Shown: positions 11,601 through 22,402 of the stretch, one piece after another
How positions within the stretch are numbered: the stretch's first letter is position 1
Layout: every line of letters starts with the position of its first letter
From: Moniliella sp. 'wahieum'
Lineage: Eukaryota > Basidiomycota > Moniliellomycetes > Moniliellales > Moniliellaceae
Direction of reading: 5' to 3'
Assembly: GCA_003971905.1 (NCBI GenBank)
Contig: RSEE01000075.1
Location: forward strand, 186,001 to 250,000
Length of the DNA stretch: 64,000 nucleotides
Made by a program: the position numbers and the translations under genes
The notes under the pieces: model-generated
The model's database searches: none
What the model was told of the DNA's origin: nothing
Seen by the model: only the letters and a program-made list of their open reading frames with translations

Positions 11601-12461
11601 GTGGGGAGGTAAACGGTTCGCTCGGTGGACGGAAAAGACATCTGGGAAGTCCTTGTACTCCTGAGGCAATTCCCGTGCAATTGTTTCTTCTCGTCCAGAG
11701 CTGGGGCATCTTCGGGGAAGAGGGGGAAAGGTTCCTCCTCCTCGGTGCCAGTCGAATCCCCTCCGCCCGCCGCGAATTGGGCAGAGTTGATGCGTAAGTG
11801 TGGTTCGGTTACCACTTCGAGGCTTAGGGAGGTGATGCGGCCAATCTCTGCATCGGGGTCCTCCCTCAAAGCTCTCATCGCGTTCGCCATTGAACAGAGC
11901 GAGATCGTTGGCGAGCGACGAGGTTGATCCGGTGCTTTCGTCGTGGCCTGCTTGCCGGGGTCTGGACCGACAAGCTTAGCAGCCTTGTGGCACACGAAAG
12001 AAGCGAGCGTGTAACCCAGTTAACGAGTGGGTTGTGAGTCCTGAGGAAATCATAGCCAAGAATCAGGGGCTGTGAAGGTAGAGGACAAGCGAAAAAGGTG
12101 TGCAAACGTGGTCGCCAACGGTCAACTCTACAGTTGTGAACTGGGTGATGTCCCCACCCGCAAGTGAAGTGCCATCGGCTAGACGTACCCTCTGAGGTTC
12201 TTTGAGGTTTTGGAAACGGAGTCCAAACCGGGCAGCAAACGTCGGTGAGATGAACGACGCAGAGGCCCCTGAGTCGACCAAGGCGGTACCGGTTGCCTTG
12301 GTGTTGTCCTGCCGAAGCTGAACTCTAGTCCGGATGAGAGGTTCTCCTCCGGAGCCGAGTGCTCCGACCTGGACAGCCGAGGGTGTGGAAGCCCCCTTAG
12401 TTTTGGTGCGCAGAGAGGTACTCCTCTTCTGAGACGAGGGAGTTAGGGCATTCCGGTGCAC
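8608..12461 (-). mobile_element. Chromovirus pol region: protease, RT, RNase H, integrase, chromodomain
   Basis: Recognisable landmarks are the protease LVDSGASASF (about 12,275), RT with the FIDDIL active-site motif (about 11,080), and RNase H with ETDASDYALGAVLAQ (about 10,670). Further on come the integrase zinc-binding H-H-C-C segment ending CLECQRNK (about 9,920-9,770), the integrase core start MDHIVGLP...VVVDRF (about 9,710-9,650), and a chromodomain with YRVEEILD and FVRWTGF (about 8,850-8,690). The order matches Ty3/Gypsy. The region is broken and is treated as a fossil. Confidence 0.9.
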
Positions 12462-13460
12462 GGTGCCCTTTCGTCTTGCAGCGAAAGCAGCGCCCTTCCT
12501 GGTGCAGCTGTCGTTGGAAAGGGGAAAGGCGAGAGAGGTAACCGCTTTTCGCGTTGTTGCGGTTGCTGCTGCTGCTGTTGTTCTTGCTGTTGCGACCCAC
12601 TTGGATTGCGTCGAGCTCCATCGGTTCGTATCCGTCCGACCCTGAGGCGGCGGTACTCGACGTGTTGGTGGACGCAGTGTAGCGTTCGTTGTCGTTGTTG
12701 GACGCCCCCGGGGTCCGCCGAGGGCCCGATCGAAAGGGCTGATTGGATTTGCTGGTTTGACCCTGGCCGCGTGCCGTGCGGGCCAACTTCAGCTCATTTT
12801 CCATATCCAACGCTTTGTCCATCCAGTTAGAGAGGCGGTTCGGCTGAGCATGCATCACCGGAATCAATAGTTCTTCCAAATCGGCAGGTAGACCCGATCG
12901 GTAGAAACGAATGAGTGTGAAGTTTGTCTCGCCGCGTTCTCCACTGAATTCTTCTGAACCCAAGGCTGATTTGAGCGAACGGAATGTGGCGTTGTAGTGT
13001 ACCACACCTTGTGTTCCAACCTTTAGGCGTTCAAGCTTTTCGTAAGCGCGATAAGCTTCTTGCGGATTGCCAAACTGGCGAAGCATTGCTGCGCGGAAGT
13101 TCCCCCATGTTGCGAACTCTTGTTTGAGATTAGCGCTGGGCGTGGAGGCAAAGATGTCGTGTATATCCCCTGAGACCCACTTCTCATCATCACCGGTGAA
13201 ATGGAACACAGCCTCGTGGATCACTTCCCGATCGTTGGTAATACCGTTCCGATCACACAGCACTTTGCACCTGTAAAGCCACAATTCGATTTGCGGTTAG
13301 GGTTAGGGTTAGGGTTAGGGTTGGTAGATCGGTGTAGCGAATTTGACGACCCGGACGACGACCCTGGAGATCAGCTTCGACGTCCATTGACTGAGCCGCG
13401 TGAAAGGTTTCCCACGAGGGTGCCTGGGGGTTTCCACCGGGGTTCTGTTGAGGGTTCATG
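12397..13460 (-). mobile_element. Chromovirus gag region
   Basis: A helical retrotransposon-gag-like segment is followed by a CX2CX4HX4C zinc knuckle (CFRCKTKGHRAPEC, about 12,486-12,445), typical of nucleocapsid. The N-terminal part overlaps a short TTAGGG tract at 13,297-13,320. Confidence 0.85.
13297..13320 (+). repeat. Four perfect TTAGGG units inside the retroelement
   Basis: Four consecutive TTAGGG hexamers, with GG before and TT after, lie within the gag region. This is the canonical fungal telomere unit. On the minus strand it reads as an alternating Leu-Thr tract. Confidence 0.95.
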
Positions 13461-13626
13461 GGAGAGGGAGAGCGGGAGAGTGCACAATCGGCTTGAGGTG
13501 GTCACACCGTCCTGAGAACGTGCAGTGAAGAGATCTGGGAGAATTCTGGTTCGTCTTGGTTAGCTCGACCATTTTCGAAAGTTGGGGTCGAGGTCCGGTC
13601 TGGCCTGGGGAAGCCGCCGACCATAA

Positions 13627-14397
13627 TGTGACGGGGTGGCTGGTTTCCCAGGCGGAGACCTTCCCTGCCCATCGGAGACAGTACTCACGGAGGACTGAAC
13701 GCGTTTCAGATCCAAAGTCCAAGGCTCACTGGCGTGAACGTAGGAGGGTCGTGAGTGATGCTTTACGGTGCGTCGAGCAGAGCCTGTGCAGCGGTCGGCA
13801 AGTAGAGGTTGCGAAAGGTGCAGCGGTCTGCGAGCTGAGGTTGCGTGTATAGGGGCTGGACGCGAAAGCAGTGTGCTCCGATGGGCGAGGGAGGGCGAGC
13901 GAGCGGTGCGAGAGGTGTTCCTTCTAGAAGTGGAGAGCCTAGAAGAAGGGTGAAGGGGAAAGAATGGTCGGCGGCTTGGGCCATCATCATTGGATCTAAG
14001 AACAGGCAGGTTTTATAGAAGAGAAAGGGGACAAAGCAAGACCAAGAGGTCTACAGAGCAAAAGGGGAAACGAGCCAAGGGAAGGAAAGAGGACCAAGCG
14101 CGAGAGGGACGAGGCGAGAGACGAGACGAGGGTCAAGGGCAAAATGGACCCGAGACGAGAAACGAGCGAGAAACTAAGTCGAGAAACCATGTGTTTGTTT
14201 TGGATTTTAGACGAGCGCGAGCGGAGAAACCAAGATAGTTGTGGGTTTTGTTGATAGGAAGACGATCCGAGTCAAGATAGCGAAAGAGAAGAGAAACGAG
14301 TCGAGATAGGCGAGATGGTGGAAGAAGCCGAGAAGCGATAGAAACGATAAGGAAGTGGAGGCGGCTGTGCAGGTAGTTCAGACATCGCCCCGTGACA
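13627..14397 (-). repeat. 5' LTR of the chromovirus
   Basis: 771 bp, nearly identical to 7,833-8,607, with the same TG...CA ends. The outer flank is AAACG, which does not match the flank of the other LTR (ACTGC). Confidence 0.92.
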
Positions 14398-15146
14398 AAA
14401 CGATCGTGCGGAAGCCCTACTGAGATGCACTGTTGCCAGCCCCCTATAGCAGCTCTTCATCTTCTTCTACGCCTCGTTATTCTTCTCCTTCTCCTTCTAC
14501 TGACCCAGTGAGGCCAAGTGGCCCCTGCTTGTCCCGCCCCGCCTCCCACCACCCATCCTACCACCGTGCTGCAATGGATGGGCAGACTGTGGCGGTGGCG
14601 CGTCCGGTTCGCGACGCGCGCGACGCATTGCGGGCCGCGGTGGCCTGGAAGAGCGACTTTTTGTGCAGGACAGCCTTTAATCAGCATGGGGGTGAGGGAG
14701 TCCATGGGCATAGCCTGAGGCAGCAAGTGGATGAAGCTCAGCGGCATGGCTCATCTGGTGCTGCTGTCAGCACGACAAGCCAAGTGTGGAGGAACATGGA
14801 GATCACACGCGCGGCATGACATCACCGCACCCGGCGTGGCTTGGAGCGCTCCAGCGTGGCGCTTACTTGTGTTGCCTGCCACAGACGCTTGCTAGCTGGG
14901 GCTATCCACTGCGCCCGCCCCCCATCCACTTGTTACCCTGTCCTCCCCCACCCCCAATGCCTTGCCCCCAGTTATGGCGACAGCCTCGCGCTCAAGAGAG
15001 TTGTACGCCAGTTGTGATATGAACTGTTGATTCCTTCCCCCCACTTTCTCAAGTCTCTCTCTATATCGACAGGAAACATACATGGCTAGTCCAACATATT
15101 TGCTTGGTGCTGAGCCTCGCTCGACCACCAACATGAACAGGACCGA
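14398..15146. other. Intergenic, no gene seen
   Basis: The stretch contains a pyrimidine-rich CTTCTT-type tract near 14,450-14,510 and nothing else I can support. It lies downstream of the transketolase-like gene. Confidence 0.5.
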
Positions 15147-17195
15147 TTAACTCAAAACGACTAGAGCCGAACCAAACAGGACAGGGCAGCTTAACAGCTC
15201 CTTGACCTTCTTTTGGATCGAGTCCGAGTCGAGACCCTGGTGAGGGATCTGCTCCCAAAGACCACCCGACCCCTCAACGGTGGTGCCCAGGTGGGCAAAC
15301 TTGCCCGGGCGAATGTTGCGCTCCAAGAGCCAAGAGCCGACGCGCGAGCCGAGGCCATTAGCCTTGTTGAACGACTCAACCACCAGGGTGAACTTGCCGG
15401 CACCCCATACCTTGATCGCCTCCTCCTCGTCCACCACGTTGAGCGTCGCCTTGTTGATCACACCCACCTTGATCCCCTCGGCCTTGAGCTTGTCAACGGC
15501 ATCGACGACACGGTACAGCATCTCACCAAACGTGACGATCCAGCCTTCGACCTCACCGGGGGCACACGGATAATGTCATCCTTACCTGGAACAAAGGTGT
15601 AGCCCTCGCCATAGAAGCGCTCCGAGTCCGAACCCTCCTTCAGCACCCAAGGCACCTTCGACCGGGTCGAAAACACGAACCGAAGGCCAGGCGCGTACAG
15701 CACCTTCTCAATCACCGCCGTCATCTGGGTCGGGTCGGCAGGGAAGTAGAGGTTGGTGGGCACACCCGCATCCGACAGACCATTGTCGGCAAAGAAGTTG
15801 TTGATACCAAAGTGGCACGTGTTGTCCGCCATCTCATCAACACCGGCGTGAGAGAAGTGAGAAAGGACGTTGGACTTGTTGAGGCGCGCCATGGTAAGCT
15901 CCGAGATGACCATCTCAAGGAAAGCCGAGAAGGTGGAGAAATACCGGTGCGGTATTCGCCTTCGGGACAAACGAGCCAAAGCCAGCGGCAGCGCTGAAGT
16001 TGCCGCGCTCGCAAATGCCCGAGGACCAGAAGACCTCGGGTGCTTCTGGTGAATGACCTTGAGACCAGTCGAGCCCTCCAGGTCCGAGTCAATGCAGAGC
16101 ACCTTCTTGGCGTTCTCCTCCTTCGACGTCTTGTCCAACACAGCAGCAACAGCGTCACCAAAGACACACGGTTCGCACCCCGCTCCTTGGTCGAGCCAAT
16201 GTACGTGTACGGGTCCTTGCGGGGCTTGATGCTCTCGAGGATGGCGACGGCATCCTTGTTGCCAGCGTCGGTGAGGAACTCAATCGCCTTGGGAAGGGGA
16301 ATCACATCGTGGCCGTGGGGGTTGCCCTCGATGCCCTTGATACCGGGCGCCATGGGACGCTTGGTGATCACAGCAACAGGGCCCTTGGTGTTGACTGCCT
16401 CGATGATGGCGCCAAAGAGACTGTCGAGGTCTTCACCCTCGGCGCGGACGATCTTGAGGCCGTGGCCCTCAAGGGTCTTCCCAACGTCGTAGCCCTTGAA
16501 GTAGTCCGAGGGGTGGCCAGCAATGGTAACGTTGTTGTCGTCAATGAAGAGTTTGACGTTGAGGTCCTTGGCAACCGCAAGGCGAGCAGCCTCAGCATCG
16601 TCACCCTCTTGCTCCGACCCGTCAGAGCCAAGCATGATGGTGATCTTGTCAGCATGGCAGCAGCCACACCGTTGACCATCGGCCACATGTGGCCCAGGCG
16701 GCCGAGGAGAACTTGACGCCCGGGGTCAAACCAAGCTCGGGATGGCCGGGGAGCTTGCTGTCAGCCTCGCGGTAGTACAGGAGGTGGTCCGCAGGAACGC
16801 GCCGTCGAGAGCGGCCAAAAGGTACTGCGTCGCGACACGGTGGCCAGCCTCGTCAAAGAAGGTCTGGTAGAACTTGTCGCCGTCAGGACCGGCAAAGAGC
16901 GAGAGGAGCAGACAACCTCGGGGACAGTGTCGTAAGGCCCACCGGTGTGGCCCGAGACTGTGTCGGGGGAGGGGTCAGAAACGAGCTGGAGGGAAAGTAG
17001 GCAGAAGGGATACGTACCGCCACGGGCAGCGCCAGAGGCAGTGAAGAAGATGGCCTCGCGGAGGAGCTTGATGTTGGCGGACAGCTGCGCCTTCTGCTCG
17101 GCAGTAAGCTGCTTGTCGGCAAGCGACAGGGGCACAGGCTTGTACTGGTCCAGCGGGACGGGGAACTTGGTAATGTCAAAGGCCTGGAGGGGCAT
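15147..17195 (-). CDS. Transketolase-superfamily thiamine-diphosphate enzyme
   Basis: The protein would be about 660 residues, starting MPLQAFDITKFPVPLDQYKP (ATG at 17,195, CACA before it). It resembles fungal transketolase-like proteins with TPP-binding, pyrimidine and C-terminal domains. One intron is clear, 16,958-17,017 (60 nt), joining GAARG to VSGHTGGPYDTVPEV. The TPP-binding motif is GSDGSEQEGDDAEA followed by FIDDNN. The C-terminal transketolase domain is seen in KFTLVVESFNKANGLGSRVG. Classical transketolase has a GHPGAP-type motif where this has GHTGGPYDTVPE, so this is a non-classical member and its substrate is uncertain. About seven apparent one-base deletions in homopolymer runs (for example near 16,900, 16,700, 16,650, 16,175, 16,045, 15,950 and 15,560) break the frame while conservation continues on both sides, which points to sequence error rather than decay. 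Confidence 0.82.
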
Positions 17196-17534
17196 TGTGA
17201 GGGGAGTGGAAGGGGGCGAGGTGGTGGGGCAGAGCAGAGCCGAGAAGGGACGAACACAGCTGAGCTGAGCGAACGGCGGCGCAACTGCGGCAGGGGCTGC
17301 TGCTATTGGCGCCGGCGGTTTAAGTTGAACATCGCCGTAGAAGCCGCCGCCATGTCCGCCACACTGCCCCTGTGCCCGCGTCGTTCCGCTGCAAGCGGGC
17401 ACTGAGCGTCACACTCCCCGCCCAGCGTCAGTTCGCCGCCAGGCACGGGGGGAGTGTGCGCACAGGCCATAGCCCAACACAAGAAGATCCGCCGACAGCG
17501 TGCTCAGCCAGCCGCTTCAAATCATTGGGCTTCA

Positions 17535-17554
17535 CTTCAAGCTTCAAGCTTCAA
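17535..17554. repeat. CTTCAAG heptamer cluster 1
   Basis: Almost three direct copies of the 7-bp unit CTTCAAG, overlapping AAGCTT sites. The same motif recurs at 17,929, 18,455, 49,953 and 50,393. Confidence 0.85.
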
Positions 17555-17928
17555 CCAACACACGCACAGTCTGGCCCAGCCGCTGCGAGGGCCGTCCCCG
17601 ACAGCGCGGCTGACGTGCTGACGATTGACGATTTGCTGGCGATCCACCTTAGGTACTCAGACTCACTCAGCGTCCAACAAGTTGAACAACGTTGTTGATT
17701 GAGGGTGGAGGCCAACAAAGCCTTGGCCAGCCCTGGCTAACCCTGGCCAACCTGAAAGCACTGAGGTACTGGGGCGTAAGGCCAGGTTGCCTCTGTGTAC
17801 TGAGTTTATTGGTGAGTTACTGAGCATCAAATGATTATTGAGTACCGAGTCTCGGCGCTCAGGAGGCGCTGAGGCCGCGTGTCTGTAACCTGCTACTTGT
17901 CGACGAAATCGACGCGTCAGCGCGTCCG

Positions 17929-17964
17929 CTTCAAGCTTCAAGCTTCACGCGTCACGCGTCACGC
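17929..17964. repeat. CTTCAAG heptamer cluster 2 followed by CACGCGT repeats
   Basis: CTTCAAG units pass directly into CACGCGT units, also 7 bp, so the period is kept while the unit sequence changes. Confidence 0.8.
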
Positions 17965-18454
17965 CTTGGCCCTTATTGCCGAGGAAGGCCCAAATCAACA
18001 AACCCGCAGCATCATATCCTGTTGCGCCGTCGCGCGTCGCGCGTCACGTACGCCTCTGTGCCAAACTCGTGTGCCCCATGCTCGCCGTCGAACGGCTAGC
18101 GATAACCCAACCCGGTCTTGCAAGTCGATAGAGCCAACATCCAGGCCCCCGCGCATCACACCGATGCATGTATCATTTTGTGCCACTCAGATCATTAACA
18201 TTGGTCATTTGGGACGATGACGGATCCTGCTCGGACGGTGTTTCCGGTCCGGCCAATGCATTATCCCCGAGCTATAGGACCGGTCGGTGGTGTGCGGGCT
18301 TACAAATCCCCAGGATCAATGCTACATGTCACATGTCATTTAGCCTCGGCCCACGCTTGCACCACGAGGTGAGGCACTGAGTACTCAGACTGAATACTGA
18401 CGAGGCACTGGTGAGGCCGGCGAGGCCGGTGACGACCTGATCGGGGTGGCCGGT

Positions 18455-18479
18455 GAAGCTTGAAGCTTGAAGCTTGAAG
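18455..18479. repeat. CTTCAAG heptamer cluster 3, opposite orientation
   Basis: Three to four copies of CTTGAAG, the reverse complement of the unit in clusters 1 and 2. Confidence 0.85.
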
Positions 18480-19885
18480 TTTAAAGCCTGAGGTCAGGGG
18501 GAGGAGGGCCAGGGAGGGCCTTGTTTCTTCACCCTCCGGGCCGGAGTTTTCAGGGCTTAAGCCTGGGAGATGCTGAAAGAAGCGGGCGGTGTTCAATTAG
18601 TTAATTAGCCCTGTTGACCGGCCTGAGGCCCTGAGGCCTGACCTGACCGGGCTGGGCGCTGAAGCGCTGACCGGTCACGGTGACCTCCAACCGGCCATGA
18701 TGGCATGATAGGGCAAGACAGAGAGGATATGATTGATGGTGCCTGGTACATGATGCACATGATGGCGCTCCTACTGTTGCGCTATGACCAACTAGCCGCA
18801 ATCAGATGGCCCCTCTACTGACTGAAAGAGCTAGGGAGAGCATGGAGAGCGAAGCGGTGTTGGCCGTGAAGAGAAGACATGAGTGCATGAGGGGACGCGA
18901 ACACAGGAGCGCAAAGGAAGGCGCATGCGGCGCACCATTTTGGCAGCGTCTAAAGGAGGCTGGATATCCCAGCACAGTGAGATGCCACACCTTTTGTCTT
19001 GGAGCTCGTTCTTTTTGGTCCTACCGTTGCATTCATCTCATTCACGGAGCTTAAAACGCGTTTAACGTTGTGGGGCAAAGAAACGCTCTGTTGCGTCTAA
19101 ACCAGCCTGTGTCCGCCTGCCGTCCATCAGGTGTGTGCTGCTTTTGTTAGAGGCACGCCTTCGATTAGGAAGCCAGGAGAGTCGCCAGCACGTCAGGACC
19201 CTCTCTGGCACCCGCCATTCGCTTCTAAACTAGATGCAGCGCGCGTGCATATGATTGAGCGCACGGTAGACATCCGAGCAGTGAGCGGTGAATGACGGTG
19301 AGCGCGCTGAGCTATCTCCAACAAGGCCCATCTGATCCGTTAATTCTTTCGACATAGTATCCTCGCTTCGGCTTAACCAAGGGGAAGCAAGGCTCTGGAT
19401 AAGCCCCTGTGGTACTTGGCGTTCTTGCCGTATTCCGTTCTCTCCCTCCGGCGTACCAAACGTGTATATTTGCCGTTTTCTCTCACGTTCCACTTTCCGG
19501 TACGCAGCCATAGCCTCCTTCGTGTTCGAGTCCCACATAGAGTGTGGTCCGCCCCCATTCCTGATCATCGCAATGCGCCAGACCCCATCACTCGGTATTG
19601 GTGTGCATTCTCCTCGCCGTCCTCGCACACCTCTCGCCTCCTCATCCTCATCCTCTCACCTTTTGAAACAGGCGGGCAGGCGCAGCAGAGGCTTGACATT
19701 GTGGAGTTGGTGGGGCCAACTGGGACGGCCTGGGACGGTCCTTCTCAAGTTGGCCACGTTGCGGTGTGGATAAACGTAGCTACCTCAGCCAGGCGGTGGG
19801 AATGGGAGACAAGAGTGGGCTTGGGTGGCTGCGTAGGCACTATGTGCATCTCCTTGAAGCGTGAACATCGATCAGGGCGGGCGTG

Positions 19886-19894
19886 CTAGGGTTG
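19886..19894 (-). promoter_or_regulatory. CAACCCTAG telobox-like motif upstream of the SKT5-like gene
   Basis: CTAGGGTTG on the plus strand, 272 bp before the ATG. The same nonamer, or a one-base variant, occurs upstream of RPS5, PAC1, the Rho gene and the gene at 52,211. A regulatory role is inferred from recurrence only. Confidence 0.4.
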
Positions 19895-20165
19895 GGTCGG
19901 CTGTTCTGTGTACGCAGGGTGTGGGCACGGGGGCGCAAGGTGGGGCATGCGCGCGGAGTTCCGCAGCCGAGGGGGCTGCGGGCACACCAGCAGTGTGCGC
20001 GTGGGCTGGCGTGGCGCTCTGTTAGGTAAGGGATGGCGTCTCCCCGAGCGCGAGCGACCATATCAGGACTGCGGGGCTTGCCGGTTGCCTCGCTCTGCTC
20101 CTGCCCTCCTATTTCTCCTCCAACCACCCCCCCACCACCACCACCTGCCCTCCACCCCCTCCACC

Positions 20166-22176
20166 ATGGCCTCGCCCCCCACCTCCCAGTTCGCCAACCT
20201 CTCTTTCGGCCCGGGCGCGCCCTCGACACCGCCTGCGCCCAGCTCCGCCTACTTTTCCGGCCCGCCTCCCCCGCCTGTGCCCGGCGGCTCGCCCTCGCTT
20301 TCTTTGTCGTCCCCCCCCCGGCCTCCCTGGGGTCTGCCTCCGCCCCCGCCCCCGCTGTCGCACCCCTGGCCAACGAGATGCTGGCCAACCCCTTTCCCGA
20401 GGAGGAAGATCAAGAGGCCATGGCGCCAGTGCCCACGGTTGAAAAAGAAGCAACTCACGACCAACTGACTGCACCCCTCCCTGATCTTCCCGCTAGACCA
20501 AGAGCGCGAGAAGGCGCTAGCACTGGGCGAGCCAGCTCGGATTCTTAACTGGATCCGCGATGTGATTCGTTACCTCGAGCGCGACCCGGATGGCAGCCGT
20601 CGCGCAAATCCGCAGATGGATGTGCTGATTCAGGAGGCTGTATGGGTACGTGATACCTTGTCTTTTCTGATTTCCCATGCCCTTCTGAGATGAAAGGTAG
20701 AAAAGTGCTACGAGTACTCATCCTTTTTGCTTGCTGTCGACAGGTAACTCGCCTGGCAGAAAACCAAAACATTCCGCCTACCGTGCAAGCAGAGGCCCTG
20801 CTGGTGCGGGGCGACCTGCGTGGCTCGGGTGGCATGTTCCCCCACCAGTTCCGCAAGAGTCTGCGGGGGGCATTTGCGGACTATGACCGTGCCCGGCGCG
20901 GATGCCCAACGGCCTGGATGCGGATCGGGAGGGAGTACGAGTCGATTAAGGATATTGCTCAGGCGCGCAGGGCGTACCAACATGGCGTGACCTTAGGCGA
21001 TTTGGGTGCCAGTATCGCATTGCCATGGCCTGTCTAATGGGCCAGCTGGAGTTGGCTCCGGATCACGCTGAGGCACTCTCCCTCCTCCGTCAGGCGGCCG
21101 ACCAGGTAACCCTGGATACCCCCCAACCGGCTTTCATCTACGGCATGGTCCTGATGCAAGAGTTTGAGGCATTGACCATCGATCCTCAGCTGCTTCACGC
21201 TTCGGTATCCCGAGGTGGGAGCGGTCGTCGATCGAGGCGGAGGCTGAATATTACATTGCAAAGGCAGCCTATTTGCACTTTTATCAAGCTCAACTCAAAA
21301 TGGGCTGGGCGTACGAGAATGCTCAACTCGACCTTCCGTTTGACCCACTTTTGTCGGTGCAGTGGTACAGCCTGGCATCCCAAGGTGGGCAGGTGGAGGC
21401 GGACATGGCACTGAGCAAGTGGTTCCTCTGCGGCGCAGAAAATTGTTTCGAGGTGAACGAATCGTTGGCCTTCCAGTTTGCCGAAAGGGCGGCCAGCAGC
21501 AACCTGCCCACTGCGCTCTTTGCCATGGGGTACTACCGCGAGGCTGTCGGGTGCGACAAGACCTCGAAGCAGCCAAGGTGTGGTACAACAAAGCGTCGCA
21601 GGCGGGGAACCAAGATGCCAAGGACCGTCTCGCCGCCCTAGTGGAGACCCAAGCTACTGCTGATGGCTTCTCGAGGCAGCAGCACCAGCAGAACCTAAAC
21701 AAGACCATCCAGCGCTCCCGTACGCTCGCTGCCCAGCGAACCATTGCCCGGCAAAAGCAAAACTCGGGTGCGGTCCCCACCGCCCAGGCCAATACCCATG
21801 TTCCAGCGACACCGGCACTGCCTCACTCGCCCCCTACAGTCCAGGGAAGGAACGCGGCGAACGTCCCCCCGATGCCTTCTGCTGCCCCGCGGAAAAGCTC
21901 ACAGGGTCGCATCGCGTCTAACCCGGGAAGCCAGATGCAGCAGGAACCGTTGCGGCGGAAACAGACGTTGTCGATGGCCCAAGCTGCAGCCGGAGCGGGC
22001 GCTACAGTCGCGGTGGTCGGACTGGAAGGGTGGCCGATCGTGCTTCTCCGGCAGCTTATGGGTCGGTGCAGAACGATTCCCCACGTTCAGCTGCGACGGG
22101 GCCCAAGTACAGCACATTTTCTGACATGGGCTTCCACCCCAAGAAGAACGATGACCGTGACTGCGTTGTGATGTGA
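20166..22176 (+). CDS. SKT5: SKT5/CHS4-like chitin synthase activator with Sel1 repeats and CaaX end
   Basis: The ATG at 20,166 (MASPPTSQFANLSFGPGAPS) starts a Pro/Ser-rich N-terminus. A conserved block (ILNWIRDVIRYLER) and a run of Sel1-type repeats follow, including YLHFYQAQLKMGWAYENA, DPLLSVQWYSLASQGGQ and SLAFQFAERAASSNLPTAL. The last codons, ending at 22,176, read DMGFHPKKNDDRDCVVM. CVVM is a CaaX box predicted to be farnesylated, as in the yeast SKT5/CHS4 family, which activates class IV chitin synthase at the plasma membrane and bud neck. One intron is clear, roughly 20,647-20,741 (GTACGTGATA...CGACAG). Frame shifts at the C-run near 20,310 and near 21,005, 21,215 and 21,555 look like base-calling errors because the family signature continues across each. 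A short intron near 20,430-20,496 is possible but unproven. Confidence 0.85.
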
Positions 22177-22381
22177 GGACAGTCATTCCTTTTCCCCTAG
22201 CCTACCACCCTGCGCCGCAATCGCCCAATCTTCTTTTTTCCAAAATGGACAACAGTCACCCCCCCTTCCTTCTCATTTCCCTTGGAGAGTTCGGATCCGA
22301 CAGCATACCCCACTCTACTATCACTCTATGATACTCTTCCCTTGACGGTGACTGATTTACCCCTTTTTCCGCGCTGAGCCT

Positions 22382-22402
22382 CAGCGCTCAGGCTGAGCGC
22401 TG
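22382..22402. repeat. Perfect inverted repeat CAGCGCTCA-GGC-TGAGCGCTG
   Basis: Perfect 9-bp arms and a 3-nt loop, 206 bp downstream of the SKT5 stop. Related CTGAGCGCT and GCTGAGGC words are scattered in other intergenic regions (for example 18,610, 36,345, 41,930, 42,200). Confidence 0.8.

Larger units (their letters stand above)
7833..14397 (-). mobile_element. Ty3/Gypsy chromovirus (LTR retrotransposon), near full length
   Basis: The element is 6.6 kb, oriented on the minus strand and bounded by LTRs at 7,833-8,607 and 13,627-14,397. Parts in order are a gag region with a zinc knuckle, aspartic protease, reverse transcriptase, RNase H, integrase and a C-terminal chromodomain, which defines the chromovirus lineage of Metaviridae. 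A purine-rich tract (AGTAGGGGGTGG, read on the minus strand) abuts the 3' LTR, and a TGG-containing candidate primer-binding site lies just inside the 5' LTR. The two LTRs are almost identical, differing by a few very short indels, so the insertion is recent. The coding region is broken in roughly eight places; some of these may be assembly errors like those in the host genes. No 5-bp target duplication matches at the two outer ends. Confidence 0.92.
17196..20165. other. Long intergenic region with heptamer repeats
   Basis: No gene is supported. The stretch holds three CTTCAAG-type heptamer clusters, CACGCGT repeats next to one of them, and several CTGAGGCC-rich patches around 18,400-18,660. 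It separates two divergent genes, the transketolase-like gene (-) and the SKT5-like gene (+), so both promoters lie here. Confidence 0.5.
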
